A DNA stretch of 64,000 nt from Variovorax paradoxus (GCA_016806145.1 CP063166.1:620001-684000); one strand, 5' to 3'. Shown: positions 18,964 through 28,360, counted from the first letter of the stretch. Made by a program: numbers and translations. The notes: generated from the sequence alone by a model not told the origin.

Positions 18964-20730
18964 ATGCCGCCCTCCGACCCGTCATCCAGCTTTCCCACGC
19001 CCGCGCAGTTGCGCGACCTCGATCCCGCGGACCTCGCCGCGGTGGCCACCGATCTCCGACGCGCGCTGTTGCGCAGCGTGTCGCGAACCGGCGGCCATCT
19101 CGCCTCGAACCTCGGCGTGGTCGAGCTCACGCTCGCCTTGCACCACGCCTTCGACACGCCGCGCGATGCGCTGGTCTGGGACGTCGGCCACCAGTGCTAT
19201 GCGCACAAGATCCTCACGGGCCGCGGCCCGGCCATGGCCACCCTGCGCAAGGTCGGCGGCCTGTCGGGCTTCGCCGCGAGGGACGAATCGCCCTACGATC
19301 CCTTCGGCGCCGGCCATGCAGGCACGGCCGTCTCGGCGGCGGTGGGCCTGGCGATGGGCATGCGCGACGATGGCCGGCATGCCGTCGCGATCGTCGGCGA
19401 CGGCGCGCTGTCGGCGGGCATGAGCTTCGAGGCACTCAACCATGCGGGCAGCTTCGCGACCTTGCCGCTCGTCGTGGTGCTCAACGACAACGGGATGTCG
19501 ATCTCGCCCGCGCTGGGCGCGCTGCATCGGCACCTGCGCGGCCTGGTCGAGCGCGGCCCTGACCACCGCTCGCTGTTCGAGCTGCTCGGCCTGCGCTACA
19601 CCGGCCCCATCGACGGCCACGACGTCGAGGCGCTCGTGGCCGCGTTGCGCGCCGCGAAGCGCTCGCGCGCGCCGCAGGTCATCCACGTCGTCACGCGAAA
19701 AGGCCGCGGCTACGCGCCGGCCGAGGCGGACCCGACCACCTACCACGGGCCCGGCCCTTTCGATCTCGCCGTGGGCGTGGTCGCCAAGGCCGCGAGCCGC
19801 CCGACCTTCAGCCAGGTCTTCGGCGAATGGGTGTGCGATGCGGCGGCCGACGATCCCGCGGTCGTCGCGATCACGCCCGCGATGCGCGAGGGCTCCTGCC
19901 TGGTCGATTTCGAGCGGCGGTTTCCGTCGCGCTTCGTGGATGCCGCCATCGCGGAGCAGCATGCGGTGACGCTGGCCGCGGGGCTCGCGGCGGCCGGCCT
20001 GCGGCCGATCGTGGCGATCTACTCGACCTTCCTGCAGCGCGGCTACGACCAGCTCATCCACGACGTCTGCCTGCAGAAGCTGCCGGTGCTGTTCGCGATC
20101 GACCGCGCGGGGATCGCGGGCGGCGACGGCGCCACGCACCTGGGCGCCTTCGACGTGGCGGCGCTGCGCTGCATTCCGAATCTGCTGCTGATGACGCCGG
20201 CCGACGGGCCCGAGTGCCGGCGGATGCTCGCGCTGGGACTGGGCCACGACGGACCGTCGGCGGTGCGCTACCCGCGGGCCGTCGTGCCCGCGGACGGCGG
20301 CGTTCGCACCGACCCGCCCCTCGCAATCGGCCGCGGCGTGGTCGTGCGCCGGTCGACGAAGACCAAGGCCGCCAGGGTCGCGCTGCTCGTCTTCGGCCCC
20401 TTGCTCCACGCCGCGATGGAGGCCGCCGAAACGCTCGACGCGACCGTCGCCAACATGCGCTTCGTCAAGCCGCTCGACGAGGACCTGCTGCTCGAGCTGG
20501 CCGCGACGCACGAGCTGCTCGTCACGCTCGAGGAGGCCACGGTCATCGGCGGCGCGGGCGCGGCCTGCGCGGAGCGCCTCGCGATGGAGGGGCTGCCGGT
20601 GCGGCTGCTGCGCCTGGGCCTGCCCGATGCCTTCGTCGGGCACGGGGACCGGAGCGAACTGCTCACGCTGCAGGGCCTCGATGCGGCGGGCATCCTCGCG
20701 TCGATCCGGCGCTTCGTCGAGATGCACTGA
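18964..20730 (+). CDS. DXS-like ThDP enzyme (divergent 1-deoxy-D-xylulose-5-phosphate synthase paralog)
   Basis: The 588-residue protein has the DXS order: GGHLASNLG (His45), DVGHQCYAHKILTGR (73-87), ThDP site GDGALSAGMSFEALNH (145-160), NDNGMS, then the pyrimidine domain AIAEQHAVTLAAGLAA and a transketolase C-terminal domain. DXS joins pyruvate and glyceraldehyde 3-phosphate in the isoprenoid and thiamine/pyridoxal routes. It differs from usual DXS: GHAGTAVS replaces GHSSTSIS, and the protein is about 30 residues short. No isoprenoid genes flank it. It faces aceE across a palindromic promoter region, so it may have a distinct role. Confidence 0.82.
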   Translation: MPPSDPSSSFPTPAQLRDLDPADLAAVATDLRRALLRSVSRTGGHLASNLGVVELTLALHHAFDTPRDALVWDVGHQCYAHKILTGRGPAMATLRKVGGLSGFAARDESPYDPFGAGHAGTAVSAAVGLAMGMRDDGRHAVAIVGDGALSAGMSFEALNHAGSFATLPLVVVLNDNGMSISPALGALHRHLRGLVERGPDHRSLFELLGLRYTGPIDGHDVEALVAALRAAKRSRAPQVIHVVTRKGRGYAPAEADPTTYHGPGPFDLAVGVVAKAASRPTFSQVFGEWVCDAAADDPAVVAITPAMREGSCLVDFERRFPSRFVDAAIAEQHAVTLAAGLAAAGLRPIVAIYSTFLQRGYDQLIHDVCLQKLPVLFAIDRAGIAGGDGATHLGAFDVAALRCIPNLLLMTPADGPECRRMLALGLGHDGPSAVRYPRAVVPADGGVRTDPPLAIGRGVVVRRSTKTKAARVALLVFGPLLHAAMEAAETLDATVANMRFVKPLDEDLLLELAATHELLVTLEEATVIGGAGAACAERLAMEGLPVRLLRLGLPDAFVGHGDRSELLTLQGLDAAGILASIRRFVEMH

Positions 20731-20843
20731 CGGCCCGCGCAACGCGCGGGTGTAGGGCAAACCCGCCTCTTGCCCCGCCGGCATGGCGCGGCGCCAGAGG
20801 TCTCGCCGACAATTCGCGCCCGATCCTCCGCATCCGGCGCGCC

Positions 20844-22859
20844 TTGTTCTCCAGAAACGCTTCCACCGACATCCGCCGCGAAGGCGAGGGCCCGCTGGCC
20901 CGGGCGCGGGCGCGCCTGCCGTCGCCGATCGCCTGCGTGGTGTTCGTGCTGTCGGTGGCGTTGCTGGTGGCGATGGGGGCCTTCTTCGGCGACAACGCCG
21001 CAGGCAAGTACCCGCCGGGCGCGACGCTGCACATCACGCGGGCCGACTGGCAGGTGCAGCGCGCGAACGGTTTCATGGCGCCGCCGCTGATCTTCGCCAG
21101 TCAGCAACTGCCCGATACCTGGCAACCGGTCGAGCTGCCGCTGGCGCTGCCGATCGCGTTGCTGGCGCAGGCCGACGCCAACACGATCTCGGACCCGGGC
21201 AAGCAGACGCGCACCACCTGGCTGCGCCTGAAAGTGCCGCCGCATCCCGGTCTGCGCGGTCCGCTCGCGCTCTACGGCTCGCGCGTGAAGACCGACGGCA
21301 CGATCGCGATCTATGCCGATGGCCGGCTGGTGCACCGCGCGCAGGAGCTCGGGCCGCTGTGGAACAGCACCCGCACGCCGCTGTGGGTGGTGTTCGAGCA
21401 GCGCGACGACGGCTCGGCCGCGCGGCCGGCCGAAATCCTGATCCGGCTCGAGCACACGCGCGCCGCGCAGGTCGGCATCGCCTCGCTGTGGCTGGGTCCG
21501 GCCGACGCGCTCAAGGGCCGCTACCAGATGCGCCAGTGGCTGCAGCAGGAGCTGCCCGCGATGCTGAGCGCGGCCTTCATGGCGGTGGGCGTGTTCGCGC
21601 TGTTCGTGTGGCTGTCGCGCCGCCACGAGACCGGCTACCTGCTGTTCTTCAACCTCGCGACCACCTCGTACCTGCGCGGGCTGCACTTCTACGTGTCGCT
21701 GCCGATCGCCAACGACTGGTTCGCATGGCTCACGGTGAATGCGCTGTTCTGGCTGGTGGCGGTGGTGCACTACGCGCTGCGGCAGCTGCACGAGCGGCCG
21801 CTCACGCTGCTGACCTGGGCCGTGACGACGATCACGGTGCTGGTCAGCGTGCTGACCCTGCCGGGCATCGCGCTGCTGCCGAACACGCCGCAGGTCACGC
21901 CGCTGATCTACCTGGTGGTGGCGGTCATGGCCACGGTGGTGGGGCTGGTGGGCGGCATCAGCGCGTGGCGCCGTTCGCCCGAGGGGCGGCTGGTGGCGGC
22001 CGGCATCGGCGTGTGCGTGCTGCTCGGCGCCACCGACTGGCTGGTGCAGAACAACCTCGTGAGCCCCGAGGGCTGGTACCTGGGCGCCTACACCAATGCC
22101 GTCACCTTCGCCGTCTTCGGCATCCTGCTGTACCGGCGCTACGTGCATGCGATCGGCGAGGTGGAGCGCGTCAACGCCAGCCTCGCGCAGCGGCTGCAGG
22201 CGCGCGAGAGCGAACTCGACCTGAGCCACCGCCGGCTGCGCGAGGCCGAGCGCCAGAAGACCATCAGCGACGAACGCCAGCGGTTGATGCAGGACATGCA
22301 CGACGGGCTGGGCTCCTCGCTGATCAGCGCGATCCGTTCGGTGGAGGAGGGGCGCCTGAGCGACCAGAAGGTGTCGCAGATCCTCCAGGGCTGCCTCGAC
22401 GACCTGAAGCTCACCATCGATTCGATGGAGCCGATCGACGCCGACCTGCTGCTGCTGCTCGCCACCTTGCGCTACCGGCTCGGCCCGCGGCTCGAGGGCA
22501 TGGGCGTGTCGCTGACCTGGGAGGTGCAGGAGATCCCGCCGCTGCCGTGGCTCGATCCGTCGAGCGCGCTGCACGTGCTGCGCATCGTGCAGGAGAGCAT
22601 CTCCAACACCCTGCGCCACACGCGCGCCACCACCATCCGGGTGGCGACCGGCACGGATGCCGCGCACGTGTGGGTGCGCATCGAGGACAACGGCCAGGGC
22701 TTCGACGTCGAGCAGGCCCTGACCGGCGGCCGCGGCCGCGGCCTGCAGAACATGCAGCGCCGCGCGCTCGCGGTGCAGGGCCACGTGGCGTGGGAGTCGG
22801 ATGCCGCGGGCACGCGCTTTCTGCTGTGGCTGCCGCTGGTGCGGGCCGAGCGGTCATAG
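20844..22859 (+). CDS. Orphan NarL-type sensor histidine kinase with 7TM-like sensor
   Basis: About 671 residues. An N-terminal anchor (PIACVVFVLSVALLVAMGAFF) precedes a periplasmic domain of about 170 residues. Six or more membrane segments (about 230-430) of the 7TMR-DISM type follow, then a coiled coil, HisKA_3 (DERQRLMQDMHDGLGSSLIS) and an HATPase whose last box is GRGLQNMQRR. No ATG fits: TTG 20844 is the best start that keeps the anchor, but the frame is open far upstream and the start is uncertain. No LuxR-type regulator is adjacent, so the partner lies elsewhere. It is 113 bases after the DXS-like gene. Confidence 0.8.
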   Translation: MFSRNASTDIRREGEGPLARARARLPSPIACVVFVLSVALLVAMGAFFGDNAAGKYPPGATLHITRADWQVQRANGFMAPPLIFASQQLPDTWQPVELPLALPIALLAQADANTISDPGKQTRTTWLRLKVPPHPGLRGPLALYGSRVKTDGTIAIYADGRLVHRAQELGPLWNSTRTPLWVVFEQRDDGSAARPAEILIRLEHTRAAQVGIASLWLGPADALKGRYQMRQWLQQELPAMLSAAFMAVGVFALFVWLSRRHETGYLLFFNLATTSYLRGLHFYVSLPIANDWFAWLTVNALFWLVAVVHYALRQLHERPLTLLTWAVTTITVLVSVLTLPGIALLPNTPQVTPLIYLVVAVMATVVGLVGGISAWRRSPEGRLVAAGIGVCVLLGATDWLVQNNLVSPEGWYLGAYTNAVTFAVFGILLYRRYVHAIGEVERVNASLAQRLQARESELDLSHRRLREAERQKTISDERQRLMQDMHDGLGSSLISAIRSVEEGRLSDQKVSQILQGCLDDLKLTIDSMEPIDADLLLLLATLRYRLGPRLEGMGVSLTWEVQEIPPLPWLDPSSALHVLRIVQESISNTLRHTRATTIRVATGTDAAHVWVRIEDNGQGFDVEQALTGGRGRGLQNMQRRALAVQGHVAWESDAAGTRFLLWLPLVRAERS

Positions 22860-22892
22860 AGGGCATGGGCCGTCGGGTACAGTGACGGCCCC

Positions 22893-23636
22893 TTGCCGCC
22901 GCACACCGAACCCTCTTCCTCCGCCGACCACGGCATCCGTCTCGAATCCGTCGTGCTGGAGCGCGGCGCGCAGCGCGTGTTCGATGGCCTTTCGCTCGCG
23001 CTGCGCGAGCCGCGCATCGGCGTGATCGGCGACAACGGCGCCGGCAAGAGCAGCCTGTTCCGTCTCGTCAGCGGACTGGAGCAACCGCTCGAGGGCCGGG
23101 TGCGCGTGCATGGCTGCGACACGGTGGCCGATCGGCGCCGGCTCTCGCAGCATGTCGGCCTGATGTTCCAGAACCCCGACGACCAGATCATCTTCCCGAC
23201 CGTGGCGGAGGAGCTGGCCTTCAGCCTCACGGCGCGCGGCGAATCGCGCACCGAGGCGCGCCGGCAGGCACGCGACTTTCTCGCACGGCGCGGCCTCGCG
23301 GCCTGGGCCGAGCGCGCCATCGGCGAACTGAGCCAGGGCCAGCGCCAGCAGGTGTGCCTGCTGGCCTTGCTGATCAGCCGGCCCGCCACCTTGCTGCTCG
23401 ACGAGCCCTTCGCGAGCCTCGACCTGCTGAGTCAGGCCCGGCTGTCGGCGCAGCTCGCCGCCAGCGACCAGCAGGTGCTGGTGTCGACGCATGTGCTCGA
23501 GCACGTGCACGACTTCGAGCGCGTGCTGTGGCTGGCGCAGGGTCGGGTGCAGGCCGACGGTCCGGGTCGCGAGGTCTGCGAGGCTTACGCGCAGGACGTG
23601 CGGCGCCGCGCGGCGACGGACCCGACGCATGCGTAG
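22893..23636 (+). CDS. ECF transporter ATP-binding subunit (BioM/CbiO type)
   Basis: The ABC ATPase has 247 residues: Walker A GDNGAGKSS, the ECF-type Q-loop MFQNPDDQIIFPTVAEELAF, signature LSQGQRQQ, and Walker B LLLDEPFASLD. It powers vitamin or metal uptake with the transmembrane subunit encoded directly after it (8-base overlap). TTG at 22893 is the only start that leaves the N-terminus intact, since the first internal ATG is inside the Q-loop. The downstream partner suggests a BioMN-type module, but no substrate-binding subunit lies nearby. Confidence 0.85.
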   Translation: MPPHTEPSSSADHGIRLESVVLERGAQRVFDGLSLALREPRIGVIGDNGAGKSSLFRLVSGLEQPLEGRVRVHGCDTVADRRRLSQHVGLMFQNPDDQIIFPTVAEELAFSLTARGESRTEARRQARDFLARRGLAAWAERAIGELSQGQRQQVCLLALLISRPATLLLDEPFASLDLLSQARLSAQLAASDQQVLVSTHVLEHVHDFERVLWLAQGRVQADGPGREVCEAYAQDVRRRAATDPTHA

Positions 23637-24222
23637 CCTCTACCTCGATCGCCGCACCTGGATGCACGCGGTGCCGGCGTGGCTCAAGCTCGCGCTGCTG
23701 TCGGCCGGCGGCACCGCGCTCGTGCTGACGGACCGGCCGATGGTGCTGGGCGCGGCCTGCGGATTGGCGCTCGCGCTGTTCGCTTCGCTCGGGCGGCCTG
23801 CGTGGGGCCGGGTGCGCACGCTGTTCGGCATCGCGATCGCCTGCGCGCTCATCGTCGGCTTCCATGCGCTGCTCGGCACCACCCTGCTCGGCGTGGCGAG
23901 CGCGCTGCGCATCGCCACCGCCGCGGTGCTCGCGCTGATGCTCACGCTGACCACGCGCTTCGAGGACCTGCTCGTGGTGCTCGAGACGCTGCTGCATCCA
24001 CTGCGCCGCCTCGGCGTGCCCACCGACCGCATCGCGCTCGGCCTCGGGCTCACGCTGCGCTTCGCCGAGAACTTCCACGTACAGTGGCAGCGCCTCGACG
24101 ACGCGCATCGCGCGCGCGCCGGCCGCGGCGGCGGACTGCGGCTGCTGGCGCCGCTGACCATCCGCACGCTGCAGACGGCGGAGCGCGTGGCCGATGCGCT
24201 CGCGGCGCGGCTCGGGCGCTGA
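23629..24222 (+). CDS. ECF transporter transmembrane subunit (BioN/CbiQ type)
   Basis: The protein has 197 residues with four to five hydrophobic segments. The C-terminal cytoplasmic helix carries the ATPase-coupling motif region RAGRGGGLRLLAPLTIRTL, matching the Ala-Arg-Gly box of T subunits. It starts inside the end of the ATPase gene and abuts the convergent DUF6314-like gene with no gap. The partners may be biotin-specific; no BioY is seen within the window. Confidence 0.82.
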   Translation: MRSLYLDRRTWMHAVPAWLKLALLSAGGTALVLTDRPMVLGAACGLALALFASLGRPAWGRVRTLFGIAIACALIVGFHALLGTTLLGVASALRIATAAVLALMLTLTTRFEDLLVVLETLLHPLRRLGVPTDRIALGLGLTLRFAENFHVQWQRLDDAHRARAGRGGGLRLLAPLTIRTLQTAERVADALAARLGR

Positions 24223-24708
24223 TCAGGCGGCGCTGAAGCGCGTGAGGCTCACGTAGTCCTTGCGCGGGCCGCGCACGATGTGGCGCAGCGTGAAGCCGCC
24301 GTCGGTCAGGAAGCGGTAGTGGCTGTCGTAGAGGTCGGCGGCGCATTGGTGCGCGGCGGTGCCGGTCCAGGCGGTGCCGTCGGCGTCGCCCGTCTGCAGC
24401 GCAATCTCGTGGAACAGGCGGGGCGGCCGTTCGGCGAACAGCACCGCGAAGCCGTTGGGACGTCGCTGGTACAGGTACTCGCGATGCGCGTCGAAGGCGC
24501 GGCCGTCGAGCAGGCGCAGCCGGCCTTCCTCGCGGTAGTGCAGGGTGTCGTGCGCCGCGCCCGGCATGGAGCAGAAGGTGGCCGTGCCGTGCATCGAGGC
24601 CTGGCCCTCGATCGTGCGCTCGAAGGACCAGTCGCCCGCGAGCCGGCGCCAGAGCTCGTCGGCCTCGCCCCATGGCGAGAGCGAAAGGGAGGGGCCGGGC
24701 TCGGACAT
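24223..24708 (-). CDS. DUF6314-family protein
   Basis: The 161-residue soluble protein has features I recall for DUF6314: LAGDWSFERTIEG near the start, YREEGRLRL, a conserved H-x-CAADLYDSHYRF segment and the terminal GPRKDYVSLTRF. The predicted fold is a small beta-barrel, and the function is unknown. The family name is from memory and should be treated as probable. It ends right at the stop of the ECF T-subunit gene. Confidence 0.72.
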   Translation of the reverse strand: MSEPGPSLSLSPWGEADELWRRLAGDWSFERTIEGQASMHGTATFCSMPGAAHDTLHYREEGRLRLLDGRAFDAHREYLYQRRPNGFAVLFAERPPRLFHEIALQTGDADGTAWTGTAAHQCAADLYDSHYRFLTDGGFTLRHIVRGPRKDYVSLTRFSAA

Positions 24709-24994
24709 GGCGGCGACTCTATCTCCAGGCGGAATGTCCCTCCATGTCGGACGGAGGCGATTGATTGTTTCCTTCCCGTGAACGCCGCGGTTCCATTTGC
24801 CTAGGGTTTTTACCTAGATTCGAGGCGCACAATTCATCTCACGGACCAGCCGCCGGCTCCAAGACAAGTAGAAGGCAGCGACTGATCTGGGTGAACAGGC
24901 ACTAGCGAGGTGGCCGCCCCCTTCACGGACGGCGCCCCCCAAGACCGGTTCGAATCATCCAAAGTCAAGTCACAAGAATTGAAGGAATACTCAA
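24709..24994 (+). promoter_or_regulatory. Leader/promoter region of the small secreted protein gene
   Basis: No gene is seen. CTAGG and CCTAG flank a T-rich 7-base loop (24801-24817), a small dyad that may be an operator or promoter part. The gene's ribosome-binding site is GAAGGAA just before the ATG at 24995. Exact -35 and -10 boxes were not identified. Confidence 0.35.
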
Positions 24995-25375
24995 ATGAAC
25001 GCCTCGAAGCTCCTCTCCGCCGTTGCCCTCTCCCTGCTCGCCGCTGCCGGTGCAGCCCATGCAGAAACCTATGAGGGTGTGCATCCCCTGACCTCGGCCG
25101 CCAGCCGCGCCGAAGTCGCCGGCCAGGCCGTCATCGCGGCCCGCAGCGCCGACCCCTATGCCGAAGGCGCCAACGCCGGCCCGGCCCAAGTGGTCGCTTC
25201 GGACACCAGCCGCGCCGCCGTCCGTGCCGAAGCCGTCGCCGCTGCACACAGCGCCGACCCGTACGCCGAAGGCGCTTCGGCTGGCGTGGCTCCGCTGGTC
25301 GCCAGCACCGTGGACCGCAATGCGGTGCGCGCTCAAGCCCGCGCCGCTGCCCGCGGCGACGCGCTGCCGCTGTAA
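24995..25375 (+). CDS. Small secreted protein with internal duplication (DUF4148-like)
   Basis: The 126-residue protein has a signal peptide MNASKLLSAVALSLLAAAG with predicted cleavage after AHA. The mature part contains two copies of a roughly 41-residue unit (SRAEVAGQAVIAARSADPYA and SRAAVRAEAVAAAHSADPYA), each ending with EGA-AG, plus a third partial unit. It is likely helical and periplasmic or secreted. Such proteins are multi-copy in Variovorax-like genomes and of unknown role. A strong ribosome-binding site and a terminator at 25446-25478 support it as a real single-gene unit. Confidence 0.8.
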   Translation: MNASKLLSAVALSLLAAAGAAHAETYEGVHPLTSAASRAEVAGQAVIAARSADPYAEGANAGPAQVVASDTSRAAVRAEAVAAAHSADPYAEGASAGVAPLVASTVDRNAVRAQARAAARGDALPL

Positions 25376-25445
25376 TCGGCACCCAGAACTCGGTCGCATC
25401 GCGGGGCTCGTTCCCGCGCTGAGTCGAGAGGTTTAGCCACCCGGA

Positions 25446-25478
25446 GGCCGGCCCTTGCGAAAGCAGGGGCCGGCCTTT
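25446..25478 (+). terminator. Rho-independent terminator with GAAA tetraloop
   Basis: A 13-bp stem starting GGCCGGCCCTTGC, with one G-U pair, closes a GAAA loop and is followed by a short T run. It is the likely end of the small secreted protein transcript. Confidence 0.75.
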
Positions 25479-25913
25479 CGCTTGATGGCCGGTTAATCCA
25501 AAGCATTAATTGCCGATGCAGTGCGGCTCGCGGCCGATGCGGCCGTGAAGCCGGGGCTGTCGCGCGAATCGCACAGACCCATGCAGCGCATCGAGCGCTT
25601 TCGGCTCTCCTGCCATCACGCGCGAACCCTGCGTGGTCGCTGGAGCACCGCGGGACGCCACTGCAACGTTGCACCGCCGCGGTGCGTTTCGTTCTCCCCA
25701 TCGGCCGATCGCACGAGCCGTCGTCCGCCGAATGGCGCATTGCCATGCTGCAATGCATGATCGATGATGTGGCTCGCGGCTCGATGGACCGCACAACGTC
25801 ATGCTTTCGACCTACAGCGCCATTGTGGTGCGGGCACGCGAAAATGTACGGGCGCTTCTGCCACGACAAAAGCAAGCACGACCCCGCCGCCGAGCGCGGC
25901 TGACCCATTACGC
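25479..25913. other. Gene-free stretch before the DUF6891-like operon
   Basis: No convincing gene is present. An open frame on the minus strand (25506-25802) is Arg/Cys/Ser-rich without a family motif and is not called. The base composition is a little lower in GC than the neighbours. A promoter for the downstream three-gene unit must lie here, but I could not pick clear boxes. Confidence 0.4.
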
Positions 25914-26519
25914 ATGGCCCTCACTCTCGACACCGAAGACACGCGACAAAGGATCCACGACCTCGTGTGGTCAGGCTTTCATCACGACGCCGACGTCGAA
26001 TGGATGATCACCGACGAGTACCTCGATCCCGACGAACTGTCTTCCGAGGACCGGGCCTGGGTCAAGGCCGAGACCGCGCGCGCCTGCGCCGCCAAGCATG
26101 CGGCCGAGGCCGCGTGGCCCGCGCAGACCGAATACGACCGCCTCGAGACCGCGTTCGCGCAACTGCGCGCAGAGAAGATCATCGCGCTGCACCGCGCGGG
26201 CAACACGCTGGCCGACGGCCAGGACGACGTGCGCGAAGCCTGGCGCGCCGCGGGCCGCGACGCCTCGGGCATCGTGGGTTGCTGCTTCTATCACGCGCAG
26301 GACCTCGAGCGCGCGGTGCGCACCGGCCGGCTGCACCTGGCTTTCAGCGGCGGCCTGATCCCCGAGATTTCGCGGCGCGAGGCCAACACCGTGGCGGTCG
26401 GGCAGCGCATCGCCGCGCTGCTCCAGGGCGTCGGTTTCGCCGTGCACTGGAGCGGCAACATCGACGAACGCATCGAGGTCGACCTCGGCCAGTGGCGCAA
26501 GCGAGGTCCATCGGCGTGA
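25914..26519 (+). CDS. DUF6891-like protein
   Basis: The 201-residue protein has a negatively charged N-terminal helical part. The C-terminal part carries TEYDRLETAFAQL, IIALHRAGNTLADGQDDVRE, GCCFYHAQDLERAV, LHLAFSGGL and GFAVHWSGNIDERIEVDL, the order I recall for DUF6891. No signal or membrane segment is present. Function unknown. The start is ATG at 25914. Its stop overlaps the GTG of the VanW-like gene (GTGA), so the two are translationally coupled. Confidence 0.75.
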   Translation: MALTLDTEDTRQRIHDLVWSGFHHDADVEWMITDEYLDPDELSSEDRAWVKAETARACAAKHAAEAAWPAQTEYDRLETAFAQLRAEKIIALHRAGNTLADGQDDVREAWRAAGRDASGIVGCCFYHAQDLERAVRTGRLHLAFSGGLIPEISRREANTVAVGQRIAALLQGVGFAVHWSGNIDERIEVDLGQWRKRGPSA

Positions 26520-28360
26520 GCGTGCAGGCCTGGCAGCCGCCGCGCCGCATCGATGCGATCGATTTCTGGCTGCGCTCCCGGTTGCTGGCCACCGCGCACG
26601 GGTTGCGCGAGACCTTGCGTCCTTCCGCGCGGCGCTGGTCCGTGGCCGATGCGCTGGCCGATGCGCCGGTGCTGGCGCGCTTCAGCAGCCCGCTGTGGAC
26701 TGATGGCCGCGACGACGAATTCGCGCTGGTTGCCGGCAAGGTGCAGAACCTGCGCGTGGCGCGCGCCGCCTTCGATGCCATCGAGGTGCCCGCGGGCGAG
26801 GTGCTGAGCTTCTGGCGCCAGCTCGGCCGGCCCGGCGCATCGCGCGGCTTCGTGCAGGGCCGCGAGCTGCGCGGCGGCTGCGTGGTGCCGACCTTGGCGG
26901 GCGGGCTCTGCCAGCTCTCGAATGCACTGGCCACGGTCGGCGCTCGCGCGGGGCTCGAACTGGTCGAGCGCCACGCGCACACCGCGCGCATCGAGCAGGC
27001 CGCGGCCATGCCCGACGATGCGGTCGACGCGACCGTGTTCTGGAACTACGTCGATCTCAAGCTGCGCGCGCGCCATGCGTGGCGGCTCGAGGTCGAGCTC
27101 ACGGCCACCGAGCTGGTGCTGCGCATCCGCGCGCATGTGCCGCGGGCCGCGCCGCCGGTCGCGCCGCGCGTGATGTGGCGCGCGCCGCACGACGCCGGCG
27201 TCGATGCGGCATGGCCGCCCGTGGCGCGCGGCTGCCTGAGCTGCGAGCGCAACGACTGCTTCCGTCACCGGCCCGCGCTGCCGGTCGCGGCGCAGGGGCG
27301 GACCGCCGTGCTGCTCGATGCATGGACGCCCGAATTCGCGCGCTACCTCGAGGCCCATCATCCCGGCGCCGATCGCATGCAGCGCGCGCCCGTGCGGCTG
27401 GCGTTCTGGCGGCCGATGACGGACTGGCGCGGCGGCGAGGCGCCGGTGCATCGCCCCTGGCTGGCCAGCGTTCGCGGCGCGTTGTGGCGCCGACTGTGGG
27501 CGCGTCACGAGGGCGGGCGGCGGCAGGCCGGCGTGATCGATGCGCAGCGCTGGCTCGCGCGGGCCTTCGCGGCACGGCTGCTGCCCGAGCACACGCAGCT
27601 GGTGGTCGACCAGGCGCTGCTGCCGCATCTGCAGCGCCTCGGCGCGCTCGACGGACGCGCGTTCACCGTGCTGGCCGGCGCGCTGCCGATGGCCGGGATC
27701 GAGGCCCGTCTCGATGCGGCCGCGGCGCGCTGGCCCGACGACGCCACGCTGCGCGACTTCCGCGCCGCGCCGTCGATGGTGCGTGCCGACGCCCAGGCAT
27801 TCGCGCGCGCGGCCACGGTGGTCACGCCGCATGCGGCGGTGGCGGCCGCGATGGCCGGCGCGGCGCCGCAGGCCACGCTCGAGCGGCTCGAATGGGTGCT
27901 CCCCGGCATGTCGCCGCGCACGAACCGAATGCTGGACCACGGCGCACCGCTGGTCGTGCTGCCCGCCAGCGCCCTCGCGCGCAAGGGCGCGCGCGAGCTG
28001 GCCGCGGCACTGCGCGGCAGCGGATGGCGCCTGCGCGTGCTCGGCACGCCATCGGCCGATGCCTCGCTCTGGCAGGGCATCGCGCTGGACACGGCCCGCG
28101 ATCCGCGCGGCGACTGGCTCGAGGGCGCCAGCGTGGTGGCGCTGCCCGCGCATGTGGAGCACGCACCGCGCGCCGCGCTGCGCGCGCTCGCGGCCGGCGT
28201 GCCGGTGGTGGCCTCCACCGCCTGCGGCCTCGCGGGCCTGCGGGGCGTGCGCGAGCTGAGCGCGGGCGACATCGAAGGCCTGCGCGCCGCGCTGCGCGAG
28301 GCGATCGACGACGCGGGCCATTCCAACGAACAAGACGACAACGACCAGCGCTTCCCATGA
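26516..28360 (+). CDS. VanW-domain protein fused to a glycosyltransferase-like domain
   Basis: 614 residues. The N-terminal part has the VanW core: EVLSFWRQLGRPGASRGF, then GGLCQLSNALATVG and LVERHAHT. A short linker carries a three-cysteine cluster GCLSCERNDCFRH. The C-terminal part (from about 330) resembles a GT-B sugar-transferase domain: LVVLPASALARKGARELAAA and AALRALAAGVPVVASTACGL, without a confirmed nucleotide-sugar signature. Ends in ATGA overlap with the zinc-ribbon gene. VanW proteins are tied to antibiotic or envelope functions elsewhere, but the role here is unknown. GTG start at 26516. Confidence 0.78.
   Translation: MSVQAWQPPRRIDAIDFWLRSRLLATAHGLRETLRPSARRWSVADALADAPVLARFSSPLWTDGRDDEFALVAGKVQNLRVARAAFDAIEVPAGEVLSFWRQLGRPGASRGFVQGRELRGGCVVPTLAGGLCQLSNALATVGARAGLELVERHAHTARIEQAAAMPDDAVDATVFWNYVDLKLRARHAWRLEVELTATELVLRIRAHVPRAAPPVAPRVMWRAPHDAGVDAAWPPVARGCLSCERNDCFRHRPALPVAAQGRTAVLLDAWTPEFARYLEAHHPGADRMQRAPVRLAFWRPMTDWRGGEAPVHRPWLASVRGALWRRLWARHEGGRRQAGVIDAQRWLARAFAARLLPEHTQLVVDQALLPHLQRLGALDGRAFTVLAGALPMAGIEARLDAAAARWPDDATLRDFRAAPSMVRADAQAFARAATVVTPHAAVAAAMAGAAPQATLERLEWVLPGMSPRTNRMLDHGAPLVVLPASALARKGARELAAALRGSGWRLRVLGTPSADASLWQGIALDTARDPRGDWLEGASVVALPAHVEHAPRAALRALAAGVPVVASTACGLAGLRGVRELSAGDIEGLRAALREAIDDAGHSNEQDDNDQRFP

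Noticed and set aside
20734..20750. CCCGCGC-AAC-GCGCGGG hairpin after the DXS-like gene as a terminator
   Set aside because: No T run follows; not enough for a terminator call.
20268..22784. Long open frame opposite the sensor kinase gene
   Set aside because: Shadow of the kinase; no recognisable domain.
24890..24960. GGTTCGAATC resembling a tRNA T arm
   Set aside because: Flanks do not pair into a T stem or acceptor stem.
25506..25802. 98-codon minus-strand frame in the gap before the DUF6891-like gene
   Set aside because: Arg/Cys/Ser-rich, no motif and no good ribosome-binding site.
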